In this document: positions 12,192 through 41,036 of the stretch, in pieces
Layout: every line of letters starts with the position of its first letter
Numbering within the stretch: position 1 is the stretch's first letter
Assembly: GCA_017654935.2 (NCBI GenBank)
Contig: CM065684.1
Coordinates: 51,081,222-51,145,221, forward strand
Direction: 5' to 3'
Source: Phymorhynchus buccinoides
Taxonomy: Eukaryota; Mollusca; Gastropoda; Neogastropoda; Raphitomidae
DNA length: 64,000 bases
Notes under the pieces: model-generated
Seen by the model: only the letters and a program-made list of their open reading frames with translations
Told to the model about the DNA's origin: nothing
The model's database searches: none
Made by a program: the position numbers and the translations under genes

Positions 12192-13334
12192 GGTGGATGA
12201 AGTTGTCACACTCTACCCTAGGGGGCCTACGTCAAACTAAAGGTGACGTCATTATTTCGTCATGTTTCGGTATGAGCAGAACGAAAGCAATGATAGCGTT
12301 TTTATTGGCTCACTACTGCAGTATGGCTATAATAGTATGATAGTTGTTCGCGCGCCTCTCTCTGTGTGTGTGTGTGTGTGTGTGTGTGTTGTGCGTGCGT
12401 GCGTGTCTGTGGTCTAATCTCCAAACTTTAACGTTGCCATTTTCTCGGGAAATAGAAGGCATACATTGTTCAAACTTTGCACACATATAGATGTCAAGCT
12501 TTCAAACAATAATGAATTTGAATAATTAAATACTTAAAACAACACTGTAAACAGATAACATTTTAGATTAGTGGATTAGAGTATTCAACTGGCAACATGA
12601 GTTAAGAAACTCAACACTGAAAGCCACAAGCGAAAGGTCTAAGGAACCATTGTACTAAGCCCCCATATTCATAGCTAACAATGTCCCATATGTGCCCTTC
12701 GGGCCAAGAGGACGTAAAAGTTTGAAATTTCGTTCCATTGTACTAAATTTCATTACAATCGGTTCAGTGGTTTGGGCGCTATGAACTGGAACACATTTCG
12801 GTCACATCTCAGTGACCGTGGTCTGTGTGGTATAAGTATGTAATACCAGGACTGGCTGTGTGTGTGTAAGCTGAGAGCTTGCCGCTTTCAAGGTAGTATT
12901 GTAGTAAAGAAAGGAACAAGAGCAAAGCTCGGCCAAGGGTCCTTGGCTATTCACTGTGTACATGTGATGCAAGTGAAATTGACCCATGGCCAATATTAAA
13001 ATTATGCGGCTGTGCCCAATGGAAGCTGTCTTTACCAAGAGGCAGTTCTCCCTACACACCGTAAAGAAGTGTTGGTTGTTGTCACTCCACGGGTGGAGTC
13101 AAAGTCAAAGTCAAAGTTTTTATTTTCAGATGGAACATTGAATAAGCAATAATGGTTTGCTTTTTTACATCAAGCCATCTATAACACAACAGTTAAAGAA
13201 GGAAATAAACATTGTATTGTGGGACGTGGCCGGCCAACATACAACAAAATCTTTTAGTACACCCCCCCCTCTCTCTCTCATAAACAAACATCTATACAGA
13301 GTGAATGTGTGGGTGGCTCCATGAATGGAGTGAA
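12192..13334. other. Intergenic, no gene seen
   Basis: Apart from the GT run at 12363-12390 and an AAGTCAAAGTCAAAG tract near 13096-13118, nothing recognisable. Open frames here lack protein-like features. Confidence 0.4.
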
Positions 13335-13378
13335 GTCCCCTGAAGTCGGAGTTATGGCTGCCCATGTGGCGGGGCCCT
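13335..13378 (+). repeat. Fragment of SINE-like repeat R5
   Basis: CCCCTGAAGTCGGAG and GGCTGCCCATGTGGCGGGG match the start of the R5 family (full copies at 16229, 39213 and 44525). The rest of the element is absent. Confidence 0.55.
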
Positions 13379-13913
13379 TTAATCTTCCCACCCAAGGGCA
13401 TGCAAAATGTTCACATGGCACCGAGTGTGCCCCCAGTGTTTAAACTGGGGAACGAAAACAACAAGAACAAGAGCAAAGCGCCGGCGCCGCAATGACTCGC
13501 TCATCATGTTTGTGTGTTGTGTCACATTATTCTGCACAATCCTGTCAGTCTAGAAAATAGTTGATTCACTCACCAAATTCTCTTCACTAAGCCTATGTAA
13601 TGGTATTTCTTATGGTAATCAGAGCAAGGTTTAAAAGATGAGGTCATTGTGACATTGTTTCTTTATGTCATAAATATGACCTACTGTACTTAGAGAGGAA
13701 TTTAAATATCCCTTAAGCAAAGTACTAACCTGTTGAATTCAGGGATTTAAATAAAATATTCCTTGCGCAAATTAATAACAGATTGCATCCAATTTGTTCT
13801 GGTGACTTGATCATAAAAGCAGTCAACATATTTATCGTTGTGCAAAATTTGGTTGCGCTATCATTTGTAGTTTCTGAGAAAATTGCTATGTTAAAGTTTT
13901 TATTGAGTCGTGA

Positions 13914-13952
13914 CACCCCCCCCCCCCCCCCCCCCACCCCCCCCCCCCCCCC
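13914..13952. repeat. Poly-C tract
   Basis: About 37 bp of C with a single A. Poor-quality calling is possible here. Confidence 0.8.
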
Positions 13953-13995
13953 TCAATTCATTGCATGCTCACCTTCGCTTATCAAAAATTGCTTG

Positions 13996-14280
13996 TGTGT
14001 GTGTGTTTTTGCCGTTTCAGGACCAACCTCCTGGAACAAACTTCCTCTCTCCCTCTGTCAGCGACCGACCCTCTCTGCTTTCAAATCAAACCTCAAAACC
14101 CACCTGTTTCCCCATCATTGAAGCTTATTCTGTTTCCCTCCTCTTTCTTGTCTTTAGGTCTATTTCTCAAACTTGTGTGCATGTTATCTTCTTGTCTGAA
14201 TGCGTTATGAATGTTTAGAGTGTGTGTGTGCGCTTCAATTTGATTTCTATCAAGATTTAGCGCTGTATAAATAGCATACT
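13996..14280 (+). mobile_element. LINE 3' end (reverse-transcriptase ORF tail plus 3' UTR)
   Basis: The + frame reads SGPTSWNKLPLSLCQRPTLS then FKSNLKTHLF and a stop near 14119. This is the characteristic C-terminal tail (xWNxLPxxLR...FKxxLKTHLF) of CR1/L2-like non-LTR retrotransposon ORF2. The 3' UTR includes TTGATTTCTATCAAGATTTA and GCGCTGTATAAAT, and is found again inverted at 55555-55700. The element is 5'-truncated. Confidence 0.75.
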
Positions 14281-15268
14281 GTATGTTGTTTTTTCTTTTG
14301 GAATTTTTATACTTTGAACTCTTTTTGGTTATTTTCAAATGATGCCTAATTCAATCATTTTCAAAGCAGTATGGAGAGACTATTGAGGATCTGTTACGTT
14401 TTCGCAATTGTTCACCCAAAGTCACTGCGTTGTCCGTAGCCCACTGTCTTCAAAGACTGAACTTTCTTCTCTGCTGGTCAAGACACAGTGACACAGTGTC
14501 AAACAATCTACAGCAGGGCGCACAAGTGGGTAGAGGTCCCAAAACCTCAAACAAGAATTCCTCAAAACACTTTTTACGTAAAAACTGCGTCAATGTTTAC
14601 AAAACATTCAATCCCCCAGTCTCTCATCTCAGGAATTTGTGCCCAATTTTTTTTTAATTGCAATTGAATTAACTCCAAAACTGGAAACCACAAGTGTCAG
14701 CACTCCACAAACCGGAAGCCACAAGGTCTCGGCACTCCAAAAAATGGATTTCCAGAGTATGGGGTGTGTGGGGAGTGGGGGGGGGGGACACACCCCTACA
14801 ACCATAGTCTAGAGACAAAATGTAAAACAATTTATAAGCATAGTCTCTGAGAGTTGCATGAAGAAAGCGTTTATAGCCATGAGTACTCTAGCAGAACAGT
14901 GACAGCCAAAAGACCAACCAACTCACACTGTAAAACAATTAACTGTTATTCAACTATACTCAAAATCTTTACAACTATTTTTAATTTGCTCTCATGACAC
15001 ATTCAACATACACGGTCGTATTGCACAGACAGGCACATCTTTTTCCCCAGTAATATACAACAATCACAGTTTAGTTTGCCAAGAAACCATCCTTGAACTA
15101 CAATGGTAAATCTCATTCCACCTAGTAATCAACATCAAGACAAATCCAGCTCAAAGAGTCCATGAACATATATTTCAAAAGTACATAATCGTAACCAACA
15201 ATCGGAGAGCTGGGTAGGTTTTCGCCCAAAATTCTTTCGTAGCACCACAAAGTGAACTCAGAAAATCA
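14281..15268. other. RAD51 downstream flank, no separate gene seen
   Basis: AT-rich sequence with a poly-G tract near 14776-14788. It probably contains the RAD51 3' UTR (minus strand), but I found no clear polyadenylation signal. Confidence 0.35.
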
Positions 15269-33249
<17,981 letters not shown>

Positions 33250-33501
33250 CTCTGCTGGTCACACACTCACAGTCGCCGTCTTTACTCTTATTTTGTAATT
33301 TGAATCGAAAGTTTTTATGCCTTTTGGCTTTTCTTATTCAATCTGAAAACCATTTACAAATAAATTATATATGAAAACAAGGCCAGGGTAGTATTACTAT
33401 TAGTAATAATTTTCTTCTTGTAAACAATATCAAATGTAATTAAATAATCAAAATCAGGCAAGAGCCGTATAGGAGTAGCTGTAGCCAGTGTAGGGCCTGT
33501 C

Positions 33502-33748
33502 GGGTTAAAATTCCTAGCTCATTAAAATTCCTAGCTCGCTATACTATAAGACTGACTATTTGCGGCATTTTGCGACATTGAGCATGAACGACAAATTTCA
33601 CTTTTTTCTAGGGTTAGGGATAGGGTTAGGGTTAGGGTTAGGTAAATGGTTCAAGTAACAAAAAAGTAAAATGTGTGGTTGTCGCAAATAGTCACTCTCA
33701 TGTCATAGTAGCGAGCTAGGAATTTTAACGAGCTAGGAATGTTAACCC
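33502..33748. mobile_element. Inverted-repeat element containing telomere-like TTAGGG repeats
   Basis: The left arm GGGTTAAAATTCCTAGCTC (motif present twice) pairs with the right arm GAGCTAGGAATGTTAACCC (also doubled). Further inside, GACTATTTGCGGC pairs with TTGTCGCAAATAGTC. The centre has AGGGTTAGGGATAGGGTTAG continuing to four or five TTAGGG units. Lies about 250-500 bp upstream of the RAD51 start codon. Confidence 0.75.
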
Positions 33749-33905
33749 TACAAGGCCTAGTACATGTACAGTAGTAGTGTAGACTACTTAGAACATAAAA
33801 AGAGTAAACAAAATGCCACGAGGGTGTTTGTGTATGTGTGTTGGTGTATGTGGTCAGTCCAAGCGGCTCGGTTGCTGTGGCTTACCGAATGGGGTATGAG
33901 TTGGC

Positions 33906-34020
33906 ATCAATAATTGTGTGTGTTTATGCGTGCGTGCATGCATGCGTGCGTGCGTGCGTGCGAGCATGCCAGCGCACACGCGCGCGCGCGTGTGTCACTC
34001 TGTGTGTGTGTTAGAGAGAG
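33906..34020. repeat. TGCG/GT-rich low-complexity region
   Basis: TGCGTGCG, CGCG and GTGT runs. Confidence 0.85.
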
Positions 34021-34074
34021 TTGCTTTGTAAATTGTATATATGCGCTGTTGCTGGTTGGTGTCACTCTTGAATG

Positions 34075-34180
34075 TTGTTTTTGTTGTCTGTTGATGAATA
34101 ATTGATTGTAAAGCGCTTTGGGCTCATCTGAGGTAAAGCGCTATATAAATGTACTATTAGTATTATTAGTATTATTCGTG
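34075..34180 (+). repeat. Retroelement 3' tail
   Basis: GTAAAGCGCTTTGGGCTCAT then AAGCGCTATATAAATG and TATTAT repeats, the standard 3' end of many invertebrate non-LTR elements and their SINEs. The body is not recognisable upstream. Confidence 0.6.
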
Positions 34181-35429
34181 ACATTGTCACGTGAATCATC
34201 ATTCTGATCATTGTGACAATGATTGTCACATTGTGACATTATTATGATTGTCAGCTGAACAGCCTGAAGATGTGTCACAGAATGGGCTTGGGATTTCTAA
34301 AAAAAATCATCTCTTGTCATATTTACAAACCAAATTAAGAAACTTACAAAATAAATCGTTCATACCTTTAACACAATCAAACGATTTCCGATTCAGTTAC
34401 AAGTGCACTACGCCACTAGCTTGCACCTCCCGCCAAGGCTACGTCATAACAAACATAGTTCTTTCCCTTTACTTTTCATTGTTGACCTTGACATTGCTTC
34501 ACTTGTGTAAAGACAGAAAACGATGGTCTTTTTAATGGATGACAAGTACAATCGTTACAAAGAGAGAAACTAAAAAAAAATTGCCTAATGAAAACCCCCC
34601 AAAAAAACCAGCCTGTCCGCATGTGGACACGAACACACAAACAATCATATGAACTAAAAATAATTAAAAAAGAAGAAGAAGAAAAGAATGAAAATAAAAG
34701 CAAGCACTGATATCTTCAAAGTCAAAAAGCAAGGGAATCTGACCAAAATGTGACACTTGTGGTCTCAATTGAAACTAAAGTTTATACTTTTTTTTATAGT
34801 CTGTTCTCTTAAAAGCAAAGCAATCAATAAATGAATAACAAGAGCACTAAGACCCTAGATCACCAGCCGCGCGGCAGCATTTTCGGCTGTAGTGATTCTA
34901 CTCGATCACAGCTGACTCTTCTGTGGTGGTGGCCAGCTTCTTTTTATAAAAGTAAATGCACACACTTTAGGGGGTGACCAAAGAAAAAGAAGCAGAAGAG
35001 AGAGAAAAGAAAAGCAAAGACAGAAATCAGCTATCACACATAGTCTACTTGAAGTTACTTGGGTCCAGTAGAAAAATATAAGATGCAGCAAACAAAATTA
35101 AAATTCCTGTTTCTGGACTGGCATGGGGATATTTACAGGGAGCTGCCGGCAGCTACTAATTTTCCCGTTCGCCCCCAGGAAGCTGGGAACTAGCCGACCC
35201 TAGACACTCCATAAGGCAGTGCCCAGGCCCCAACCAAAAGGACAAACAAAAACAAACAAACAAATCCCTACCCACTACTGGGGTAAAAAACCACAATTGG
35301 GGATGGGGATGAAGGGATTGGGGTGGGCGCGTTTGTTCAGGATTAAGCTCAAACTCTCGTTGCGCTCTCCCAACTTGAATTTCCATTGAGTTTATAGCCT
35401 TCATAGGCAGGCTCCTTCGACGTACAAAT
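34180..35429. other. Intergenic, no gene seen
   Basis: GACATTGTCAC/GTGACAATG inverted motifs at 34180-34245. The segment around 34863-34895 (CAGCATTTTCGGCTG) is inversely repeated at 37600-37635 and may belong to the large inverted repeat. Confidence 0.4.
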
Positions 35430-35985
35430 CTAGATCCAGAACAAACCTTTATTTCACAAGGGTAAGAGAGAGAGACAGAGAAAGTGAGACGACAACCCTA
35501 ACATTAACCATCACCTGACAAAATTAGTCAATGAGAAAACCAGGCCAACCACTCGCACTGTGACTTCGACAAGTAGAGGGAAGTAACAAGTTGCAGAGTG
35601 GTGGCCTGTTTCAAATCAAGAGTTGTTTCCCTTGGTCCGTGTCTTGCAAAGCAAACCGGCTCTAGTGACCTTGACCAATGACCTTCATCTTTAAACCTGG
35701 CCTAGATGTCGTAACTACCTATTTGCTTCCAAAATTTGAGCGTCCTATAGATCCCTCCGTTCAAGATTTCTTTCCCTTGGACTGTGTCTTGCAAAAACCG
35801 GCTCCAGTGACCTTGACATTTGACCGATGAACTTCATCTTCTTACTTGGCCTAGATATTCTTACTAAAATTTTAGCTTCCTAGATCCCTCCGTTCAAACG
35901 CTATCGTGGTAACATACATATACATAGACAGACAGCCACAGACAGCAGTGAACACATTACCAGCTTCACTCTCTTCGTCGCGGCT
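35430..35985. repeat. Large inverted repeat, left arm
   Basis: Pairs in reverse complement with 36783-37575: GAACAAACCTTTATTTCAC, CCTGTTTCAAATCAAGAGTT, GTGACCTTGACCAATGACCT and AGATCCCTCCGTTCAAACGC all have inverted partners. It contains an internal direct duplication (the CCTTGACC/AGATCCCTCCGTTCAA block occurs twice). Confidence 0.8.
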
Positions 35986-36141
35986 GGGAAACATGGCTAA
36001 GTTTCGCATGACACTTGTGTCTTCATTTTACAGTAAAATCGTTACAGAGAATTAACAAATGAAGAGAAAGTATTAACTGATTAAGATATTATAGCAAATG
36101 TGTACATAATTATGCTTGAAATGGAGTGTGTGCATTATGGA

Positions 36142-36175
<34 letters not shown>

Positions 36176-36376
36176 GTGCGTGAGTGTGTGCATGTCTAGT
36201 GTGTGCGTGTGGCAATGTAAATTGGATGTGTTAATTTGTCATGAATGTGCATGCTTGCAGGCATGACCAGGTGTGTATGTGTGGAGAGGCCGGAGAAATG
36301 GGGAGCTGTGACGGATTATACAGTTGTTCAGCCTGCACGCCCCGCAATGAACATAGCAGATTAGACCACGCCAAAC

Positions 36377-36715
36377 ATCGAGCGTGGACAACATGATGTC
36401 TGAGCTGCACTGGAACCCACTGAAAGACAGACGACGATCGGCAAGGCTGGCCACCTTCTTCAAGCACCATCATGGAGAGGTGGCCATCAACACCCAGCAC
36501 AGGCCTGTCCCCCATCCATCAGACAAGACTGTCACACACAACAGCATATCTTCTTCCGGCAACAACAACAAATTACAGGAAGTTTTCTTTCTCCCCCAGG
36601 GCTGTGTGTGAGTGGAACAGCCTTCCACCTGAGGCAATAACATATCTTCCTCGGTGGAGGTATTCAAAGTCCATATTTAAGACCTTCCCTTTTAAGACTC
36701 CCTCTAAGAAGTAAC
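36377..36715 (+). mobile_element. LINE reverse-transcriptase C-terminal fragment, frameshifted
   Basis: One frame reads LKDRRRSARLATFFKHHHGE then VAIN; after a frame change near 36585-36600, EWNSLPPEAITYLPRW then SKSIFKTFPFKT follows. This matches the tail of non-LTR retrotransposon ORF2 (WNxLPxxxxxxxxxxxFK). No complete RT domain is present. Confidence 0.65.
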
Positions 36716-36782
36716 CAACAAAATCAACATTTCCCCCCTCCATATCCGGGCTACTGATCGAGTGTCCACCTCCATATTAAGA

Positions 36783-37640
36783 TTTTTACCAGCCGGGAAC
36801 GAAGCTGGTAATGTTTTCACTGAGCACTGTCTGTGGCAGTCTATGTATGTATGTATGCTACCATGATAGCGTTTGAACGGAGGGACCTAGGAAGCTAACA
36901 TTTTGCATGCTGATAGGTAGTTAGAATATCTAGGCCAAGTTCGAAGATGAAGGTCATCGGTGAAAGGCCAAGGTCACTGGAGCCGTTTTTTGCAAGACAC
37001 CATCTGAGCCTGCAACTACTGACCACTAGCTTACTAGTTTTTTTTGTGTGTGCTTGCTTCTGGAAGTGGGGCCTGGGCCCTTCCGGCTGAACTGGGGGGT
37101 TTAATGGCCTTAGCCCATGTAAGCAGTAGGTCTTTCTCGTTCTATGTTTTCTAGTAGGTTCATGCGCCCTCCAAGTTCCGTCGTGATTTATCGTCAGAAG
37201 TGGCGTCTGCGACGTATATAAACAGAAACAGACAGTCCAAGGGAAATAAATCTTGAATGGAGGGACCTAGGAAGCTCAAATTTTGCATGCGAATAGGTTG
37301 TTAGGATATCTAAGTCAGGTTAAAAAAATGAAGGTCATTGGTCAGTCACTGGAGCCTTTTTTGCATGAACCAAGGGAAACAACTCTTGCCTTGAAACAGG
37401 CCACCACTTTGCAAATTGTTACTTCTCTTTATTTGTCGAAGTCAGGTGCGAGTCCAAGTTCAGTGGCTTTGTGTGGTTGACCTGGTTTTCTCATTCAGTT
37501 GAGGGTTAATGTTAGGATTGTCGTCTCTCGATCTTTCTCTCTCTCTTACCCTTGTGAAATGAAGGTTCGTTATCCGAGTCAGCCACAAGGTGAATCACTG
37601 CAGCCGAAAATGCTGCCACGCAGCTAGTGATCTAGCGTCT
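36783..37640. repeat. Large inverted repeat, right arm
   Basis: Reverse complement of 35430-35985 with about 200 bp of extra sequence (37000-37215). It carries the duplicated AGGGACCTAGGAAGCT block twice. The two arms enclose about 0.8 kb including the LINE fragment. Confidence 0.8.
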
Positions 37641-39212
37641 CAGGTCTCTAGGGTTTGTTCTGCTGAAATGGAGGAGGCAGGGTTTTGTTTGTTGTGTTAA
37701 AAGTGTGGAGAGTGTGTTCCCTCACTAATTTTGGGCTTGCATGTGTGTGTGTGTGTGTGTTTGCATGAGTTAGCTGGCTGGTGTGTGCGCTCTTTATGCT
37801 TTAGACATTCATTACTCGGACAAGAAGTATAGACAAGAGCAGGGCTGAATATTTTGTTTTTGACAAAGGATTGAATATAATTATAATGTCATCTGTGGTT
37901 GCATACATACATTGCATGTTGTTATGCTCATAGCACAATTGCCTTAGTCAACCTGAGCCAAATTTGCAACAACCGTGGCACCAGAACCCCATATAAGTCT
38001 TCACCTACTAACAAAAAGGCTTAAAAGTTATCATCCAAAATTGTTGCCTCATAAATTCTGAAATCATTCAAGTCTTATTACGAGATACACCGTGGAAATA
38101 TGTCTCATTATTCAGAAAATTAATGTCTAAAGTGAGATACAGGCAATTATAATGTGGTGATAATTGAGTCTGGCAATACACATTCCAAAATGTGCTGGCT
38201 TTTTGACAGGGTTACTGAATGGCAATTCACTGCCATCAATATTCATCGACTCTGACTCAACCAGTTTGAGGCAGGAGGAGGTGCCAACAGACATGACTTC
38301 AGTCTTCTCACAATTTAATTTGAGCTTATTACAAGTCATTCATCCCTGTACACTGCTGACATCTGTGTATAAACATCTTTGCATATGCAAAGTTTGAACA
38401 ATGTACGCCTTCTAGTTCCCGATAAAAAGCCAACGTTAAAGTTTGGACTATAGACGCAACACACGAACACACAACCGAACACTGATAACATAGACTCACT
38501 TCGTTAACACGAGTGAGCCCAAAACAAACAACAACAAAAACCAAAGGAGGTCCTGTGTGCTTATGCAATTTGGGAATATTAGAGAACCCAGTGAAAGCAA
38601 AGGAGTTGTCATTTGGTCAAAATGTACCCCTCCCTCCTTCCCCTTCAGTCACACACACAAAAACTAAAAAAGAAGAATTTGTAGCACTGCATTAGTGGCG
38701 ATACACTCTCCAGGTAGGAGCAGCCCAAATTTCACAATGAGTCTCAGTGAGTAGTGATACCATACCATCCATACCTTTACTGTGTCATGTGAGGGAATGT
38801 CTATCCTGAAATCTGAAGTGTGTAATGCATATGCAACTTGATGAAAGCATGTGAAAATTTTGTTGAGGAATAGTAAGATAGCTGAAATTGTAAGTAGGTA
38901 GGATTGCAAACAAGTATATAAATTTTTTACCAAACTCACAAACAAACAAAAACATTTTTTTCTATAAATACTTTATTGTACAATTTGGAGTGGAACGACA
39001 TGAGAAGTCCATATTTAATTCAAACAAAATACATACTTACACAATTCTGTTTTTATATTAATTAATCGCCTTAGCTTAAGACTATATCAGACCAACTGAC
39101 ATAGGCTAGAACACCAAGGCTACATCAAAATGTCGTTACGCTCTGCATAGCTATGCAGAGTTTGTCTTTAGCCATGACAAGCTCCTAGCATAACATCATC
39201 AGTCTCCAAAAT
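37641..39212. other. Intergenic, mostly unassigned
   Basis: A 3' fragment of the tRNA-SINE (GATACACTCTCCAGGTAGGA, CCCAAATTTCACAATGAG) lies at 38698-38760. Otherwise no feature. Confidence 0.45.
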
Positions 39213-39372
39213 CCCCTGAAGACACAGTGTGGTTGCCCACTTGGCGGGGTAATCAAAAACAGTCACACCCATAATGTTCTCATCCCTAACTGATGCATTT
39301 GTACCAAAGTGTTCAAGTGCTTCAGCTGTTGGGATGATCCCTGGAGTCTTTTAGCCAGGGTGAGTAAACAAC
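39213..39372 (+). mobile_element. SINE-like repeat R5
   Basis: Full-length copy: CCCCTGAAGACACAGTGTGG, ATCCCTAACTGATGCATTTG, GATCCCTGGAGTCTTTTAGC and an AAACAAC tail. Confidence 0.7.
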
Positions 39373-39451
39373 ATAATTAAGATAAACTGAATGCCAATGA
39401 TAATGTGTCTTTGTTCACAATTACCTACAGTGGAGAATGCCAATCAGTGAA

Positions 39452-39628
39452 TACCATATTGTACGGACCATACGGACCTTGTTATAAGGCGCACCCCCAA
39501 AAATGTACACAAAATTCAGATTTTGTTATTATAGTTTCTTACTATATTAATTATTATCAGTCACATTATAAGGTGCAGGGGTCTCACTCTAGGAAAAAAA
39601 AGCATTGCCTTATAGTCCGTAAAATACA
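39452..39628. mobile_element. ATAAGGCG-type MITE (family R4)
   Basis: The left end TACCATATTGTACGGACCAT and right end CCTTATAGTCCGTAAAATA are inverted repeats, with ATTATCAGTCACATTATAAG inside. Confidence 0.75.
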
Positions 39629-39700
39629 CCCAGTACACACATTATATTAAAGTAATTGCGAATGAAGCCATGTTACTGTACAGAATAATAATAGGGGAAG

Positions 39701-39750
39701 GTGTGTGTGTGTGTGGGGGGGGTGGGGGGGGGGGGGGGGGGGGGGAGGGG
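39701..39750. repeat. GT run and poly-G tract
   Basis: GTGTGTGTGTGT followed by more than 30 nearly uninterrupted G. Confidence 0.9.
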
Positions 39751-40160
39751 ACACATAATCATCTACAAAGTACAAAAACAAATATCCACATTTGATTTAC
39801 AAAGCCATATTTCTTGATTCTCTGAAGACATCTAAAATGAGAGGGGAAAAAATCTAGCTAAAACATTAAGAACATGCTAGCAATGTTTCAGAACTATTTC
39901 CCGTTTAGAATCAATGGCATACAGAAATTCAATAGAATCTGCAAGAATGACCAATGGCATTGTAATTTAAACACACAAAATAAGAACAAGCCACCCTTCG
40001 TCCCACACATGCAAAAACCCTATGCACTGTTTTCATGTCATAATTACCGGCTATGCATGATCTGTTCAAATATACATAAATGTACATTTATAAAAGACCG
40101 ATACATCTTGTGCTTTTGCTACACTCTATAAATCTCCTATTCCCTGGTAATTCTGTCTCT

Positions 40161-40438
40161 GGGAAGGAGAGTGGCAGGATGGTTAAGACAATTCATTACA
40201 CGAGTGACCCAGGTTCAAATCCCAATGCGGGCCTCATCCTTTCTTTCAAGTTTGATGGGAAAATCAAATTGAATGCCGAGCCCTTCAGATGGGGACTTAA
40301 AGCAAGTCTGACCCGTGCGTTTTACGCACGGCCCAGGGCAGTTGAAAGTTGGTAAAAGCAGGGAGAAATTCAGCTGCCTAGTACGCACCAATTGAAATTG
40401 ATAGCTAGGTTTCCCCGACCCCAATCGCCCACATGCCG

Positions 40439-40469
<31 letters not shown>

Positions 40470-40580
40470 ATCTCCAAAACACAAAACAAATGGTGGTGCT
40501 GCACTGCAGCAATGCGCTCTCCGGGTGGGAGCAACCCGAATTTCACAGAAATGTGTCTCTGTGACAATAAATAATACAAA
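40161..40580 (+). mobile_element. tRNA-derived SINE (family R6)
   Basis: The tRNA-like head has GGCAGGATGGTTAAGACAA (A-box-like) and CAGGTTCAAATCCCAATGC (B-box-like). Body landmarks are CAGATGGGGACTTAAAGCA, CCCGTGCGTTTTACGCACGG and GCGCTCTCCGGGTGGGAGCA. It ends in ATAAATAATACAAAG and contains a 30-bp poly-C. A homologous copy is at 57583-57965; 3' fragment at 38698-38760. Confidence 0.8.
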
Positions 40581-40886
40581 GTCAAAATAAAACTCTAATC
40601 ATATTTTTGTTTGATTACTCTGTTTGTTTGTGCGTGTCCAGGTCGCGGGGGAGCGAACAGGAAGGAGTACTGCCCCTTTGCGAACAGGCAGAAGGGTGGG
40701 TTTGTGCATGGGCAACCGCGCAATGCGCTCAAAGCGCTAGCTATAGAAAAAAGTTGGGTATGATGGTTGATCAAAAGAAAGTTTCTGTTAGACTCAGGGC
40801 AACAATAAAATATATCAAACGATTCTGATGGTTGCATCTTGGGAATTTTCACTCCACAAAACAAAGTAAAAAAACAGACAAGGTTG

Positions 40887-41036
40887 CTATATTCTGACGA
40901 TCTGGGCGGCGGTGGACGACACGACTGAGGCAGGCTCAGCGGAGGTGGGGGGTTGAAGGAGAAGGCGAGCGTACGTCCCTCCCACCTGGCCCTTGGCCAG
41001 ACGACCTGGGTTGACGCACACACACCCACGGCAATC
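40887..41036 (-). CDS. POLA2: POLA2 last exon
   Basis: 150 nt encoding DCRGCVCVNPGRLAKGQVGG then TYARLLLQPPTSAEPASVVS and STAAQIVRI, then TAG. Acceptor CCCCAG at 41037. The terminal VRI is typical of the family. Confidence 0.97.
   Translation of the reverse strand, partial: DCRGCVCVNPGRLAKGQVGGTYARLLLQPPTSAEPASVVSSTAAQIVRI

Noticed and set aside
33600..33650. Chromosome end or assembly telomere
   Set aside because: Only a few TTAGGG units, enclosed by inverted repeats and flanked by gene sequence on both sides.
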